DNA of 64,000 bases, taken from the NCBI GenBank assembly GCA_025403435.1, contig CM046338.1, positions 17,669,316-17,733,315 of the forward strand. Direction: 5' to 3'. Under the pieces are notes generated by a model. The model did no database searches and was not told where the DNA came from. It saw only the letters and a list, made by a program, of their open reading frames with translations. The translations under genes and the position numbers were made by a program. The stretch comes from Artocarpus heterophyllus (Eukaryota > Streptophyta > Magnoliopsida > Rosales > Moraceae). This document shows positions 1-12,160 of the stretch, piece after piece (the first letter of the stretch is position 1; the number at the start of each line of letters is the position of its first letter).

Positions 1-479
1 TTAAAATAAAGTATACCTGCCCTCCAAGCACAAAAGTGCTGGTTGATCACAAATTGGTGGTAAGCTACTGTTTTCACTAATACGAAGCTCTTAATCCTCG
101 CTGTTCTAATAATTTTAACTGGAATTTGAAGTAAACCGAGCATAACTTTCACTAATGATTGTGGAAGAGACATTTACTTAGCAAAAGTGTACTCCAAAAG
201 TCTAATCACTCGATAGGAATCTAATATCAAAATAAGGAGGTTGAGTCAGAAGGGTCTATTTCTGTCCTCCAACCAGCAGACCAAATTACTTGAACCCAAT
301 TGACAACTGAGGCATACTTAATGAGGCCACATTAAGTGTCACTGTACACACTCAATCTCATGCCTTGACTTTCATTTCCAAACAAATACCTTTTATCAAG
401 AAATTTTGGAACTTCTTCTGCAGAGTAGCAAATTATCTAGTGGGAATTAAAAAATATGACCATTGAAGGTGGCAAAATC

Positions 480-1025
480 GTATTTATAATAACACGTTTA
501 TAATACAATATGTTTAATTTAAACACAAATATAATATTATTAATAAACATGTCAGAAATATAAATATGAACATGATATGTTTATGGCACGCGCAACACAA
601 GGTGACACGATTATTAAACATGTCGTGACAGGTTGACACGATAACAACATGCATATGATACGTTTATGACCCAATTAACTAAAAATTTTTAAAAATAAAT
701 TTTAAAATTTTTTTTAAAAAACCAATAAAAAAAATTAACAAAAACACAATATCTAATTAACACTAACCTACAATAAATATTTCAAATATTTTTATTTTTA
801 AGTTTAAATGTGTTATAAATAGGCGGGTCGTATCATACCGTGTCAACATGTTTACGGTCGGTTTAATTAAACGTGTTTAGCGTGTTAGCACGAATCCAGC
901 CTGTTTATTTTCGTATTTTTTGTGCCAACCTATTTATGGCACAATTAATAAACGCGCTGTCTAAACCTGTTTATCTCATGTTGTTTTTATATCGAGTCAT
1001 CGTGTCGTGTTTAGAATTGTCGACA
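480..1025. repeat. Degenerate, partly self-complementary repeat-like stretch
   Basis: Words such as ACACG, CGTGTC and TGTTTA recur on both strands. The stretch around 640-690 (GACACGATAACAACATG) partly matches the reverse complement of the stretch around 825-860 (CATACCGTGTCAACATG). This suggests an old foldback or MITE-like element with decayed arms. No clean terminal inverted repeat or target duplication was found, so the class and both ends are uncertain. Confidence 0.25.
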
Positions 1026-1609
1026 CTAATGACTATCCGTTAGTGTTTATTTTTCAAATGACACAACTGTATATATATATATGATTTTGAATAAACAACA
1101 CGGTTTCAGAACGTACGTCATTAATGAAATTTCTCACTAGAAAACTTTAAGAACGGGACATCTTTAAGCTATTGAGATGATCTCTTAACTAACCGTTCAA
1201 TTGAGTCGGTGAAAGCAAGAAAAGACATGAAATGGAATATGATTGGGATTTTTCTTTCTTTTTGTTTGTCACGCCCACTGTTAAACTCATTGATAAACAG
1301 CTGTTTTGGGCAATCAAACTGTTTTTCCTTAAGCTAATCTCATCATTTGCTTTCAACTTGCTACCTAACGCGTTGATTAGCTGAACATCAAAAAGCATAC
1401 AAGACAAAATAAAAAATATGTATTATATGTGTGTGTGATATTTGCAATAAATGATTTATTTAATGACTTTTTTCATTAGATCTATAAAGATTTATAGATG
1501 TTCACATTATACAAGTGCTTTTAACATGTTTTGTGTAAATTTAATTAGATTTCGTAGTCGTCCCCAAAAATAAAAGAAAAAAAAAAGAATATGGCAAAGA
1601 AAGGGAAAC

Positions 1610-1830
1610 TCGTGCGCATCTCTCTGTCCCTTTCCCATAGTGGAGGAGATTGATCGTAAATCACGGCCTGTTATGGCCCACTTATACCAACGTGCTGTGA
1701 TCCACGTGGGCCTGACAAGCCTGGCCCACCTCCACGTCGCTTCATCACCGTCCATTCCGTTCGATCCCATCAATCAAATCGTTGCTTACAGTCACATCAC
1801 TGGTTTCCACCCCTTGTTTCTCCTTTTTCT
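1610..1830. promoter_or_regulatory. Promoter-like stretch with G-box and GGCCCA-type motifs
   Basis: This short GC-richer island in AT-rich DNA has GGCCCA near 1675, CCACGTGGGCC near 1703 (a palindromic G-box overlapping a GGGCC element), GGCCCA again near 1722 and CCACGTCGC near 1733. Such clusters are typical of plant promoters (G-box/bZIP-bHLH and TCP site II elements). No gene starts within several hundred bases on either strand; downstream lies the transposon nest. It may be an orphaned promoter. This rests on motif content only. Confidence 0.25.
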
Positions 1831-2167
1831 TTGTGACAATGAAAAAGAGGCAATTCTTTTAATGGACACTGAATAGAAAACAAATTGAAAAAGATAAGGG
1901 TTCAACCTTAAATTAAAAAATAAATAAATAAATTTAATAATTTTAAAATGTATATAATTAATAAAAAATTTAAATTGAAAAGAAAAATATATAAACTGAA
2001 AATATTGATTTGTTGCGAAGATATAATAAGATGTAAAAAAACTAATGGCCTACATGGTAAATTTGACATGGACTCCCATCACAAGGGGTCTTACTTTTTC
2101 TCATCAATACAGTGTGATTATTTTTAAACGAATTAGATTAAAAAGATATACAAACTTACTGGAAGAC

Positions 2168-2421
2168 AAAGTGTAGGTGATTATACGAGAAAAAAATAAA
2201 ATAACAAAAATAAAAGAAAAACGCCTTCTTCCCCTCTTTGTCCCACTCAGAGTTCTTTCAAAGAAATAAACATCTTATGAGGGTGTGTAAAGGGTAAAAG
2301 AAACTCAAGTCTCGAATTTGACTTTTTAAGATGGAAGCTCAAGTTTTTTATAAATTGTGTTTGTATTTATGTTTATGTTTTTACAATGTGAGACTCATGT
2401 TTCTTTTACCCTTTACACTCC
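2168..2421. repeat. Dispersed repeat, copy 1, ending in an inverted-repeat element
   Basis: The stretch from AAAGTGTAGGTGATTA to ACACTCC recurs at 21709-21978. Its right part (2281-2421) has inverted ends. GTGTAAAGGGTAAAAGAAAC near 2284 is repeated as its exact reverse complement just before 2420. This gives a foldback or MITE-like unit of about 140 bp inside a larger duplicated sequence. The outer copia LTR begins two or three bases further right. Confidence 0.6.
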
Positions 2422-2423
2422 AT

Positions 2424-3241
2424 TGTTATGATTCTAAACAAATTTGAACAATGGAATCAAACAGGAAAGAAGAAAGTAGAAAGAGAGATTTTGAGCTTCA
2501 AAGAACTCTTTTAGGAGAAAATGTAGGGTCCATTTGGTAAATAGATTTGAATTAGTGATTTTATTTGAGTTAGTGTGATTTGAATTAGGATTTGAGTTAA
2601 TGATTTGAATTGTTATCCGAATTAACATTTGGATGTGCATTTAAGTTTTAATCTGAGTATGGAATAAAATTGAAATTTGTGTTTAGAAAGGTAGTGAAAA
2701 GAGTTTTTGATTTATTAACAAATCTAATAAAATCTTAATGTTAATGATCCTAAAAAATATGCAATATAAATCTTAATTTATTCTTCTCATCACTAGAAAC
2801 ATAATGAAAAAAGAATCATCTCAAGTGGATATCAAATAAAGAAGTTATGTTTTTTTAAAAAAAAATATAGGAGAGAATTTTAGTTTTTATTGTAGTAGAG
2901 ACATCCGAGTATCAAAAGTTTAAGAGGGAGCAGAACTCTAAAAACTTAGATTCTTGATACTCAAAGGATTCAGATTTTGGAGGAAACAAACACTTATCCA
3001 AAGGATTCTTGATACTCAAATATAAATTTGAGTCCAATAAATACCAAAAGTATTCCAAACAAATGACCCCGTAGTATTTTATTATTGATACTTTGATAAG
3101 TTGCAATACAGCTTTTAAATAGCTATTGCATGGTTTCCTTTTATAAATGAATACATACCACGTGTAGTAACTGTCTAACTAACTAACTAACAAACCAATA
3201 ACTAACAGCTATACTATCTGTTAGATCTTTTTACACTAACA
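2424..3241 (-). repeat. 3' LTR of the outer copia element, interrupted
   Basis: After removing the insertion at 2526-3070 and its 3-bp duplication, about 270 bp remain and align throughout with the 273-bp LTR at 18765-19037. The LTR includes a run of CTAA repeats near 3175-3195. Confidence 0.88.
2526..3070. mobile_element. MITE-like element inside the outer copia LTR (545 bp, copy 1)
   Basis: It begins GGGTCCATTTGG and ends CAAATGACCCC, so the ends are short inverted repeats. The 3-bp flanks are both GTA. The sister LTR at 18765-19037 shows the empty site (AAAATGTTGTATTC), which confirms insertion after the LTRs formed. A second copy is at 19763-20309. Ends of the GGG(C/T)C(C/T)NTTTG type with 3-bp duplications suggest the PIF/Harbinger-Tourist group, but the duplications (GTA, TAT) are not the usual TWA. 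There is no coding capacity. Confidence 0.8.
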
Positions 3242-3260
3242 CCCCCTTCAAACTTAGAGT
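3242..3260 (-). other. Polypurine tract of the outer copia element
   Basis: Read on the minus strand, the sequence next to the 3' LTR is CTAAGTTTGAAGGGGG followed directly by TGTTAGTG. This is the G-rich tract that primes plus-strand synthesis, and it fixes the element's orientation. Confidence 0.8.
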
Positions 3261-3283
3261 GGTTAAGGAAACTACTCTAAGTT

Positions 3284-6200
3284 TGTAACGCCCCCTTACG
3301 GATGTCACAGATGTCATTACATTCATACATTACATACTTATATATATATATATATTTTAAGATAAAATTTAAGTACAAAACTTATTTGAAACTTAAATTG
3401 TAAACGTGGTTAAGGAAAATGTAACCAGGATCTATACATAATTTTTTTTTTACAACATTCATTAACTTAATCCATACTATTAATAATTCAATTACACATT
3501 AAATTGATCATAAACTTCCTTTAATAAAGTAAATATACCAAATAGTAAAATTATAACTTATAAAACATCACATCATCTAAAACTATTTGCTCCCATAGTT
3601 CGGCAGGCCGGGAATCATTCACCGACAGGCTGACAGAGGCTCTGCAAAATAGGGTTTTTTTTAAACTTTCAAAGTTTGGCAGGCCGAAAATGAGATCGAC
3701 AGGCTGAACATTCTTATATCGGCATGCCGACCAACGATGATCGGTAGGCCGACCGAGCCAAAACTTTAAGAAAACTTAAATTTTAGACAAATTCAACTTT
3801 TTAAAATGCAGAAGATCAATTTCTCAAAATGATAAAATAGAATAATAAAACATAGTTTTTATATTCTTTAAAACTTATCATAAAAATATGTTCAAATAAT
3901 AAACCATAGCTTAAATCATAAAACTTGCATCATTAGCGTTCTTCCGGTTACAATTCATCTTCCTTATGCTCACACGCCTTCCCATGTCCTCCGCCTAATC
4001 CATGACTTTCTTATCCTTATCTGCAACATGATATAAACTTGAATAAGCTAAAGCTTAGTAAGTACATATAATTCTCACAATTTAAAAACATTTCAGAAAC
4101 ATCATCATCATCATCATCATGTCATAGTAGTGCATTAAGCACATTTTCATAAAAACATATCTTTCATTACATTGGCCATATTAAAAACTTATTCCATTTT
4201 ATCTTAAGGGCCCAAGTGTCGCACCATAAACATCATCGTAGGCGCGCCGTCATGAGAGGAGAAGGGTAGCTAATCTTAAACCAAACATAACATCATATCA
4301 TATCATATCATAACATTGGTGTGCAACACTTATTAGGTGATACATATATACATAACTTTCATGCTTTGAAATTTGCCATAATCAAACATGCATAACTTTA
4401 AATCATGAAGATCTTTCATAAGAAACCCTTTAAGGAAAAATCATCATAAAATCATCATAAATATCATCATGAACATAGCATCAAACATATCATTTTGCAG
4501 GTGAGAATGTACTTACTTAGAAGCTAGCTTACTTAACCTTATATGTATTGGTGACAACGCCGCGGTCTCGATGTGCTCGTTCCTTTGTGTGTTCATGCCA
4601 TTTATTCATTTAAAAATAAAAAATAAAATTAATACTTATTATCATAGAATAAACATCCATTCATATAACATCACATATACATTCATCTCATACAAACATA
4701 ATTCATAACATGCATCCATGACCATAATCATCAAAAACATAAAATCATTATCACATACACTTCACTGACCTACATAGATTCAAGACTTAAAAACTTAATA
4801 TTCACACATATTTTAGGCACCATACTTGACAGGGGTAAAGTTAATACATAAACGTATTACCATGATTTTTCGTTAGTCATAAAAATTACATTAAGTATCT
4901 AAAAACAAACCATACATTTCAAACATGAAATCTGCCAGCAATAGAAAGGCAGTGAACAACTTTATTCTCAGGTCCGTTTAATACATTCTAACATCATAGA
5001 AAAATCTACAAAAATTAAAATTTGTAGTAGACATATAGAACCCTAACATAACCAAAAATTGGCTTCAACAAAAATCGGAGCTAGTCAAAACACACATTTG
5101 AAAATCAGTAATAAAACTAACTTAGGTTTGACAGGCAGTGAGTAATCTTTTGAAAACATTTTCTAACAATTAAAACACATATATTTTAATTTTAAAATTC
5201 ATACTAACATCTTACCAACATATATTTCAACATCATAAAAATTATTTCATTATCAATAAAATCATTTAAACATATAAAACATCACATAAAACAAAAGGCC
5301 AATATTAACATTGTTAAAACAGTTTCTTGACCTAGTCTCGATAGAAATTACATAACACATAATTCACTAATCAAAACATTATCAAAATTTGCAGTCCCTA
5401 ACATAACATATACATCAACATTATTGCCAAATTTCATAGCAAACAAAGCACATTTACCCCTTGAACAAAAATCATATTTTTATGTATCATAGCCAAACAA
5501 CAATATTTTACTGTGAGTGGTAGAGGGTAGAAAATTCATAACTTAATTTAGAAAAATCAAAATGACTTGAAACTTGGAGGAACATTGCATAACATACATG
5601 GATAATATATTAAAAATTCAGAGTAAAATGAAATTTGTAGAGAAAAATATGGCAGTCGCATATCAAGAAGGATTTCATTTCAAAATTAAACCAAAAATGA
5701 ACCCTTACCTCAAACAATTCTTCTCAAATTCCTTCGAATTCGCCCAAAGAAAACTCAATATTTCTCAAATATTTGCAAGAGAATTGAGGAAGAGACAAAG
5801 AAGAAAATCATGAAGAAGAGAGAGTGAGAGAGAGAAAACGAGAAAGAGATCGAGAAAGAAAAGAACGTTTAAAAAAAATAACGTAATGAGCATAACGTAA
5901 AAGGGAAGTCAAAACATAAAACTCTCCATTAAGTCAGAAATTTTCTAACTAAAATTGAGGCTAGCTTCACATGGAAAGTGGAGAGGATTGAGGGAGAGTT
6001 AAATCAATTAGTCTCACTTATCATATTTTGCCTTCTAAAAATAGAAAACCATTTTAAACAATACCAATCAATCAAAGGTCAATGATTTTATTTCCTTAAA
6101 TGAGGAAATTAATCCATAAATATGCCAATCAATCATCAATCATTATCCAATCATCATCGTCACATTTTTAGGAGACTTTGGCTGACTGCTCGTCAGCTGT

Positions 6201-6570
6201 TATCGGCCTGTCGACTGCACAGTTTTGCCTGTCGATTCCACGAAGTCCGGCCTGCCGATGGTTTCCATCGGCCTGTCAATCCTTGACAGGCTATTCGGCC
6301 TGCCGAACTTGAAAGTCCAGCCTACCGTACTATCCTTAAAATGTAATATATTATAGCATTCAAGACATCATTGCATCATAATTAAACATACATTGAAATT
6401 AACATGAACACTTAAGCACATCAATTCACGCGATCATCACCTGTCATAAAACTTAAAATAAAAAGTTAGTAACATAAAATCACAAATCATAATATATATC
6501 AATAAGAAAATTACTTAACGTCGTTACTAACTTAGCATAATCCGTTACATAAAAATAGGTGGGTGTTATA
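3284..6570 (-). mobile_element. Long solo LTR of a gypsy-type element (3.29 kb) inserted in the outer copia
   Basis: The ends on the plus strand are TGTAACGCCCCC and GGGTGTTATA. The flanking 5-bp duplication is AAGTT on both sides (3279-3283 and 6571-6575). It interrupts the copia sequence between polypurine tract and RNase H. No primer site, gag or pol is seen, so it is one LTR left by recombination. On the minus strand it has the TTACTAAGCTTTAGCTTA-type stretch also seen as ACTGAGCATAAGCTC in the other gypsy LTRs, which suggests minus orientation with TG mutated to TA at its 5' end. Length and TGTAAC-type termini resemble Tekay/Del chromoviruses. It contains many copies of GGCAGGCCGA-like words near both ends. 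Confidence 0.75.
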
Positions 6571-6575
6571 AAGTT

Positions 6576-9500
6576 TGTCTCTCATAATACCAAATCTGGA
6601 ACTAGATGTTGCTTTAGTGAATACATCAGCAATTTGGTCTATAGAGGGTACATGTCTAACATCTATTTGCTTTTGTAATACTTTTTCTCTTACAAAATAC
6701 AAGTTTATTTCAATGTGTTTTTGTCACAACCCGCCTACAATATGAAAGAGTAGGTTTAAGGGTATAGCATACTTATGTGAATATGCTTATATGTGCTTTA
6801 TAGTTAAGAAGTGTAAATGTTTTGCACATAGTATGTACGTATATTGTCATGCATGGTATGATAACCAAAATAACTGAACTGGTAAATGAAACACCAGAAC
6901 TAAGGAAAGTGTCGTACCAACTCCTGAAATAAACGGGAGTTTAAAGTTAAAGCAATGTTATGGTCTCGGTGTTATGAAGACCTATGTGCACATATGGTAC
7001 GAGCACTTGGGCCCTAATGAAAGAAAAGATATAACAAGAATAAGGAATGTTTATAAGAAAGCATAAATGGATCATGCATATTAGTATAAGATTTATGTAG
7101 GCTATTTTAGACTTACTGAGCATAAGCTCATCTAGTTATTTTATGCTGTAGGAATTTCCACTAGAAGGTCAGAATAAATATGCTGATGAGCTGGCGGAGG
7201 AATATGAGCAATGTACAAACTAGAGTTTAGATATCGCCACTGATATGTTTCCGTTGTTATGTATTTTAAGTTATTTTGGATCATGATGTATCAATGATAT
7301 AGTATGGTTAAGTGAGATAAACCTCTTTTAGACACTCTAAGTAGGTGTTGTTTTAAAAAGAAAGTTGCTTTTGTAATTATACATATAATTATAAAAGAAA
7401 TTTTAGTATGTAAGTGTAATATATTTATTAAAAAATATATTTTCAAGTTTTTATAGATATGTAAGTAAGGAAAACGTTGAACTACAACCCGTAAAAAGGC
7501 AGGTTATGACAGTTTTGCCCTGGCATATAATACAGGATTAGCTGCTATAAGGACAGTGCTTAAGTTGTCACACCAAATAACTGGTGTTGTTTAGTTCTTA
7601 TAACCAATTTCAATTAGCAATATTTGGATCTAAATAATCTCTACAACTGCTCCTGCTAGACTTTGGTATTCAATTTCAAATGATGATCTGCTTGCTGTGT
7701 GCTACTTCTTAGAATGCTATGAAACAAGATTAGTGCCTAAGTAGACAAAAAAACTAGAAGTGAATTTTCTATCCTGCAAATCTAAAGCCTAGTCAGCATC
7801 ACAATATGCTACAATGTTTAAATCTGTTTCTATAGCTCGTTGTAAAAGCAATCCATGATCAATGGTTATAGCCAAATATCTTAGAATACTCTTAATAGCT
7901 TTCTAGTGGCTTTGTAATGGTTTTTGCCTGAACTAACACATTTTATTAACACTGTAAGTAATCTCAGGTCTTGTGATAGTCACATATTGTAAAACACCTA
8001 CCAAACTTCTATATAGTTGTGCACTTTCAACAGAATCACTTCCAAAATTACCTAATTTGTCACCAGTAGTCATTGGAGCAGCAACACTTCTAGCATTCTG
8101 CATCTTGGCTTTACAAAACAGATTTGTAACATACTTTGACTAAGACAAGTGAATACCTCCTTTTGTAGTATGTTTTACTGGAATTCCTTAAAAGGATTCA
8201 AGTTCTCCCATATCTTGAGTGCAAGTATCTTATTGAGCGTTATAATTAACTCTTGAATCTCCCTCGTATCAATTCCTGTGACTATAATGTCATCCACATA
8301 AACTAAAACAAACATACAGGAGTGATCAGAATGCTTAAAGAACAGAGAGTGATCAAACTTCCCAGAATAGAAACCAAATTGTATGAGAACAGTATGCAAT
8401 TTATCAAATTAGGTTTTGGGTTTCTGCTTAATGCCATATAATGACTTATGATGTTTACAAACTTTAGTGGAATTATCAGGATCCGTAAAACCTATAGGCT
8501 AATCCATATAAAATTCTTCTACAAAGTACCATTTAAGAAAGCATTATTCACATCAAGCTGTCTAATGCTCCATCCTCTGCTCAAAGCAAGTGTCAAAATG
8601 ATTCTAATGGTAGTAGGTTTAACTATTAGACTAAAGGTTTCAGTGAAATCAAACCCTGCAACTTGTTTATAGCCCTTTGCAACTAACCTGGTGTTGTACT
8701 TATTTATTGTGCCATCAAGATTCTTTTTAATATTAAACACCCACTTGTAGCCTATTGCTCTCCTATCAGGAGGTAAATCAACTAAACTCCATGTGTTATT
8801 CCTAAGAAGAGCTAGATATTCATCTTGCATCGCTTGCTTCCAATGTTCCTGCCCCAAAGCTTCTGCAACAGTAGTTGGTTCTTTGTTGGCCATATAGACT
8901 TTAGGTTTAAAAATTCCATGTTTAGATCTTGTAGTCATAAGATGTGCTAATGGTTGTTTAGGTGGTAAGTATGGTGAAGTAATAAGGGGAGAAGTGGGAG
9001 GTAAAGCAGGCTGAGAAAACACATCAGACACATTATTCTAAGGGCATAAATGGTCTACTTGTAAAGGAGGAGCAGCTGCATCAGTAGGATCAGGGAGATT
9101 TGAACAAGGAGAAGGCACATGAAAATCATCATTTGAAGTTAGAGAAGAACCAAATGAAGAAGAAGGCATGAACAATAATGGTGAAGAAGGCATAGGTAAA
9201 GAGGATGAAGTAGAGGTAGAAATAGAGCTTAAGAGAGCAAAAGGAAAACAATACTCATCAAAAATTACATCTCGTGAGATGAAAATTCTCCCATTTGCAT
9301 CTAAGCACTTATATCCTTTATGATTGAGACTGTGCCCTAGAAATGTACAAGGCTTAGTCCTAAATTGAAGTTTGTATCTATTATAAGGTCTGATGTTAGG
9401 ATAGCACATACAACTAAACACCTTTAATTATAAATATGTTGGTTTTTGATCAAAGAAGACTTCAAGTGGATTTTTGAAATTAAGAATAGATGAAGACAAT

Positions 9501-10173
9501 CTGTTGATAAGAAAAACAGAAGCACGAAATGCCTCATCTCAGAACTTAAAGGGCATAGATGCTTAAGCCAACAAATCTAAACCATTTTCAACAATGTGCC
9601 TATGTTTCCTTTTAGCTACTCCATTCTGCTCATGAGTGTGAGGACAAGAAGTCCTATAAATGATGTCATTTTGATTGGAATGATTAGTGAAAACACGAAA
9701 CTCACAACCCCAATCAATCTAGATGGCCTTTAGTGAATGACCAAGTTAAAGCTCAACCAATGACTTAAAATTGAGAAAGGTTTGAAACACCTCAAACTTG
9801 GATCTAAGCATGTAAATCCATGTGAAGTGAGAGCAAGCATCAACAAAATATACATAGTATGAATAACCACTCGAAGACAATGTATGAGCAGGACCCTAAA
9901 GATCAGAATGAACAAGTTGCAATGGTGCATCATATACAATATCTGAGAGAGGAAAAGGAAATTTGTGAATCTTTCCTAGGCAACAAGCAGCACAAACATG
10001 AGAAACATTTTATTAACATGAGAAAGATTACACTTTGAGAGAACCAGCTTAACAATTTTGGTAGAAGGATGACCAAATCTTTTATGCCAGACTTCAAACA
10101 AGGTGTTATTTGAGGATGAGGATATATTACAAGTCTTAGAGGGAATAGCATGAGTATAGTTAGACTTACACAT
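6576..10173 (-). pseudogene. Decayed copia pol (pre-integrase, integrase, RT, RNase H) of the outer element
   Basis: Minus-strand fragments in order: the pre-integrase motif WHKRFGHPS (about 10080), a partial integrase with the C-terminal FLGHSLNHKGYKCLD stretch (about 9340-9300), RT N-terminal part with GYKWVFNIK and RLVAKGYKQ (9031-8519), RT core with [10 protein letters not shown] (about 8310-8270), then RNase H pieces to 6576, split by the solo LTR. The frames are broken by many stops and shifts, so no functional polyprotein can be made. An intact copia pol would be one continuous frame. Confidence 0.85.
6722..7511 (+). mobile_element. Solo gypsy-type LTR (790 bp) inside the outer copia RNase H region
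   Basis: It starts TGTCACAACCCGCC and ends AGGTTATGACA, with a perfect 5-bp duplication GTTTT at 6717-6721 and 7512-7516. Removing it joins the flanking copia sequence cleanly across the RNase H region. It contains an ACTGAGCATAAGCTC stretch near 7110 that is common in plant gypsy LTRs. No internal domain remains. Confidence 0.83.
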
Positions 10174-10812
10174 AGTTCAACCAGAAGTAGAAGAAGTGTT
10201 TACAACAGATTTGTGATTAGATGAAACAATACAATTAGATGTAGACACATTACAACAAGAGGTAGAAGAGTTATTGGCAACAGTCTGAGTGACAGAAGGC
10301 TATTGTGGAGAGATAGTTTGAGGCAAAGCATTTTGGGACTGATCAAAGACATACAAGCCACCTTTAAGTTTGCCTTTGAGGAGTACTGCCTGAGCTACCT
10401 GGTCCTTGACAAGACACTAAAAGGGATGAAACTCAAAGAAAACACAATTATCTTGTGCAAACTTAGATACTAAGAGCAAATTCTTTGTGATTTCTAAAAT
10501 ATATAACAAGTGAGATAATTTAAGACACTTGTTATGATCATAGGGAGACTAAAAAACTCACTGACCAATAAGAGAAATAGATAAGCCCTTACCATTTCCC
10601 GTATGAACTTGATCTCTATCACCAAATTCAGCCTTTGTCAGCAAATTCCCTGCATCTACAATAACATGATTTGTGGCTCCTGAATTAGGATACCAATTGG
10701 TGTCAAAACAAGTCTTTAGGGTGGCCAATATAGCCATTGCAAAGGGACCATTCGAGCCAAAACTGAACGACTCAAGCTTAGTATAATAATCAGAGGTGAA
10801 ATCACCAGCAAA

Positions 10813-11679
10813 CTAATGAAAATGACTTTGTGAAGATGAAACCAGTTGAGCAGGACCAATGAAAGACTTATCAAATCTATAATAACAATTCACAATAAGG
10901 TGACCAATCTTGCTATACAATTGACACTGAGGACGATTGGAAGACCAACCTCGACCACCATGAACATGATCTCGACTAGAGAAAGAACCTCTTAAGGAAG
11001 AGAAATTCCCAGAAATAGGATTGAATCCACCTGATCTACCAAACACACTAGAATTGGAATTAATATTTTTCTTGAACCACCCATAAGAAGAAGATCTAGT
11101 AGAGGTATGAGCAAGATTAACAGAGTTGAGACTTGTAGGTGAAGAATCAAGCAAATTGAGATTCTTTTCAATTCAAGCCTCTTGAGCCAACAAAAAAAAT
11201 TCAATGTCATCAACAGTATAAGGATCAATTCGTGAATTTACAGTAAGAATAATAATTTCATATTCAGGAGGTAATCCTTCAAGAATTGCATCAATGTGAT
11301 ATTTGAGACCCAATTTATGACCAACAAGATTAAGCATATCAACAAGTCCACAGATCTTCAAAAGGTAATCATTGATTGACAAAGAAACTTTCTTTGTATT
11401 CTATAATTAAGTCTTGAATTGACTAATTTTGGCCCTAATTAAGCAGCAAAATAGACTTCAAAAGCATGCCATACCTGAGCTGAAGTCTCACAGTTGATTA
11501 TACGAGCAAGAACACCATCACTCATCAAGGAAAGTAGCCAAGAAAGAATTAATTAGTCTTGTTGTTCTCAATCAAGAAACTCAAGATTTATAATACCAGA
11601 AGCTTCATCAATAGTAGATTTGTACATTAATGGTGGACGATGACCGAGAGAAAAAAGGTACGAGAGTCGATGACCTCGA
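10813..11679 (-). pseudogene. Decayed copia gag, C-terminal part, of the outer element
   Basis: Minus-strand frames encode a copia-type gag. There is a region with EASGIINLEFLD followed by stop codons near 11570-11530, a stretch YHIDAILEGLPPEYE (about 11310-11260) and a glycine/serine-rich tail with a zinc-knuckle remnant CQLYSKIGH (about 10920). The first knuckle position reads CQLY instead of the usual CQLC. The N-terminal part lies 7 kb away at 18593-18714 because the nested copia inserted inside this gene. Confidence 0.78.
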
Positions 11680-12144
11680 TGCTGGATCAAAATCCAATTA
11701 TGGGCCAATATATTAAATAAATGTGAATTAAAGGCTATCAATAACGTTGCCCAATTAAAAGTGATCAATTTGGGTTTTGGGCTTTTAATGCATCATTAAG
11801 TGTGGGCCTCCTATGTGTAGAGACCGAAAGGGAAATTACTAATTTTATGATGGGCTAAATTGGTAATTAAGGATAATTGCTAGGGTTTAGCAATTATATA
11901 AAGGGGTTGTGGTCCCCAAGTCAGTACGTACATTATTTTTCTGTTACACATCTACAGAGAGATTACAGAGCATTCTGATAGGGAGGATTTACGTACCAGA
12001 CTTGGAAGATCCTCAACCAAAGGACTCAAGAATCACATTTAATCTATGGATTCAGGTTAGCTTCCGCATCTTATTAATATTCTTGATGATTTGACATGAA
12101 CGATCCTGGGTGATGATGGTTTTCATCACAATTTTATTCTAACA
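11680..12144 (+). repeat. 5' LTR of the nested copia element
   Basis: It runs from TGCTGGATC to TTCTAACA. The first bases are TGC where the 3' LTR has TGT. A TATA-like ATTATATAAAGG lies near 11894, a likely promoter. The primer-binding site begins two bases after the LTR. Confidence 0.93.
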
Positions 12145-12146
12145 AG

Positions 12147-12160
12147 TGGTATCTAGAGCC
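12147..12160 (+). other. Primer-binding site, nested copia
   Basis: TGGTATCTAGAGCC follows the 5' LTR. It matches the plant initiator-tRNA-Met primer site except for CT in place of C at one position. Confidence 0.85.

Larger units (their letters stand above)
1..2167. other. AT-rich intergenic region
   Basis: No coding gene could be supported here. The open frames are short, AT-rich and unlike any family I recognise. Two sub-regions, a degenerate inverted-repeat stretch and a promoter-like stretch, are listed separately. The rest is low-complexity A/T sequence. Confidence 0.6.
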
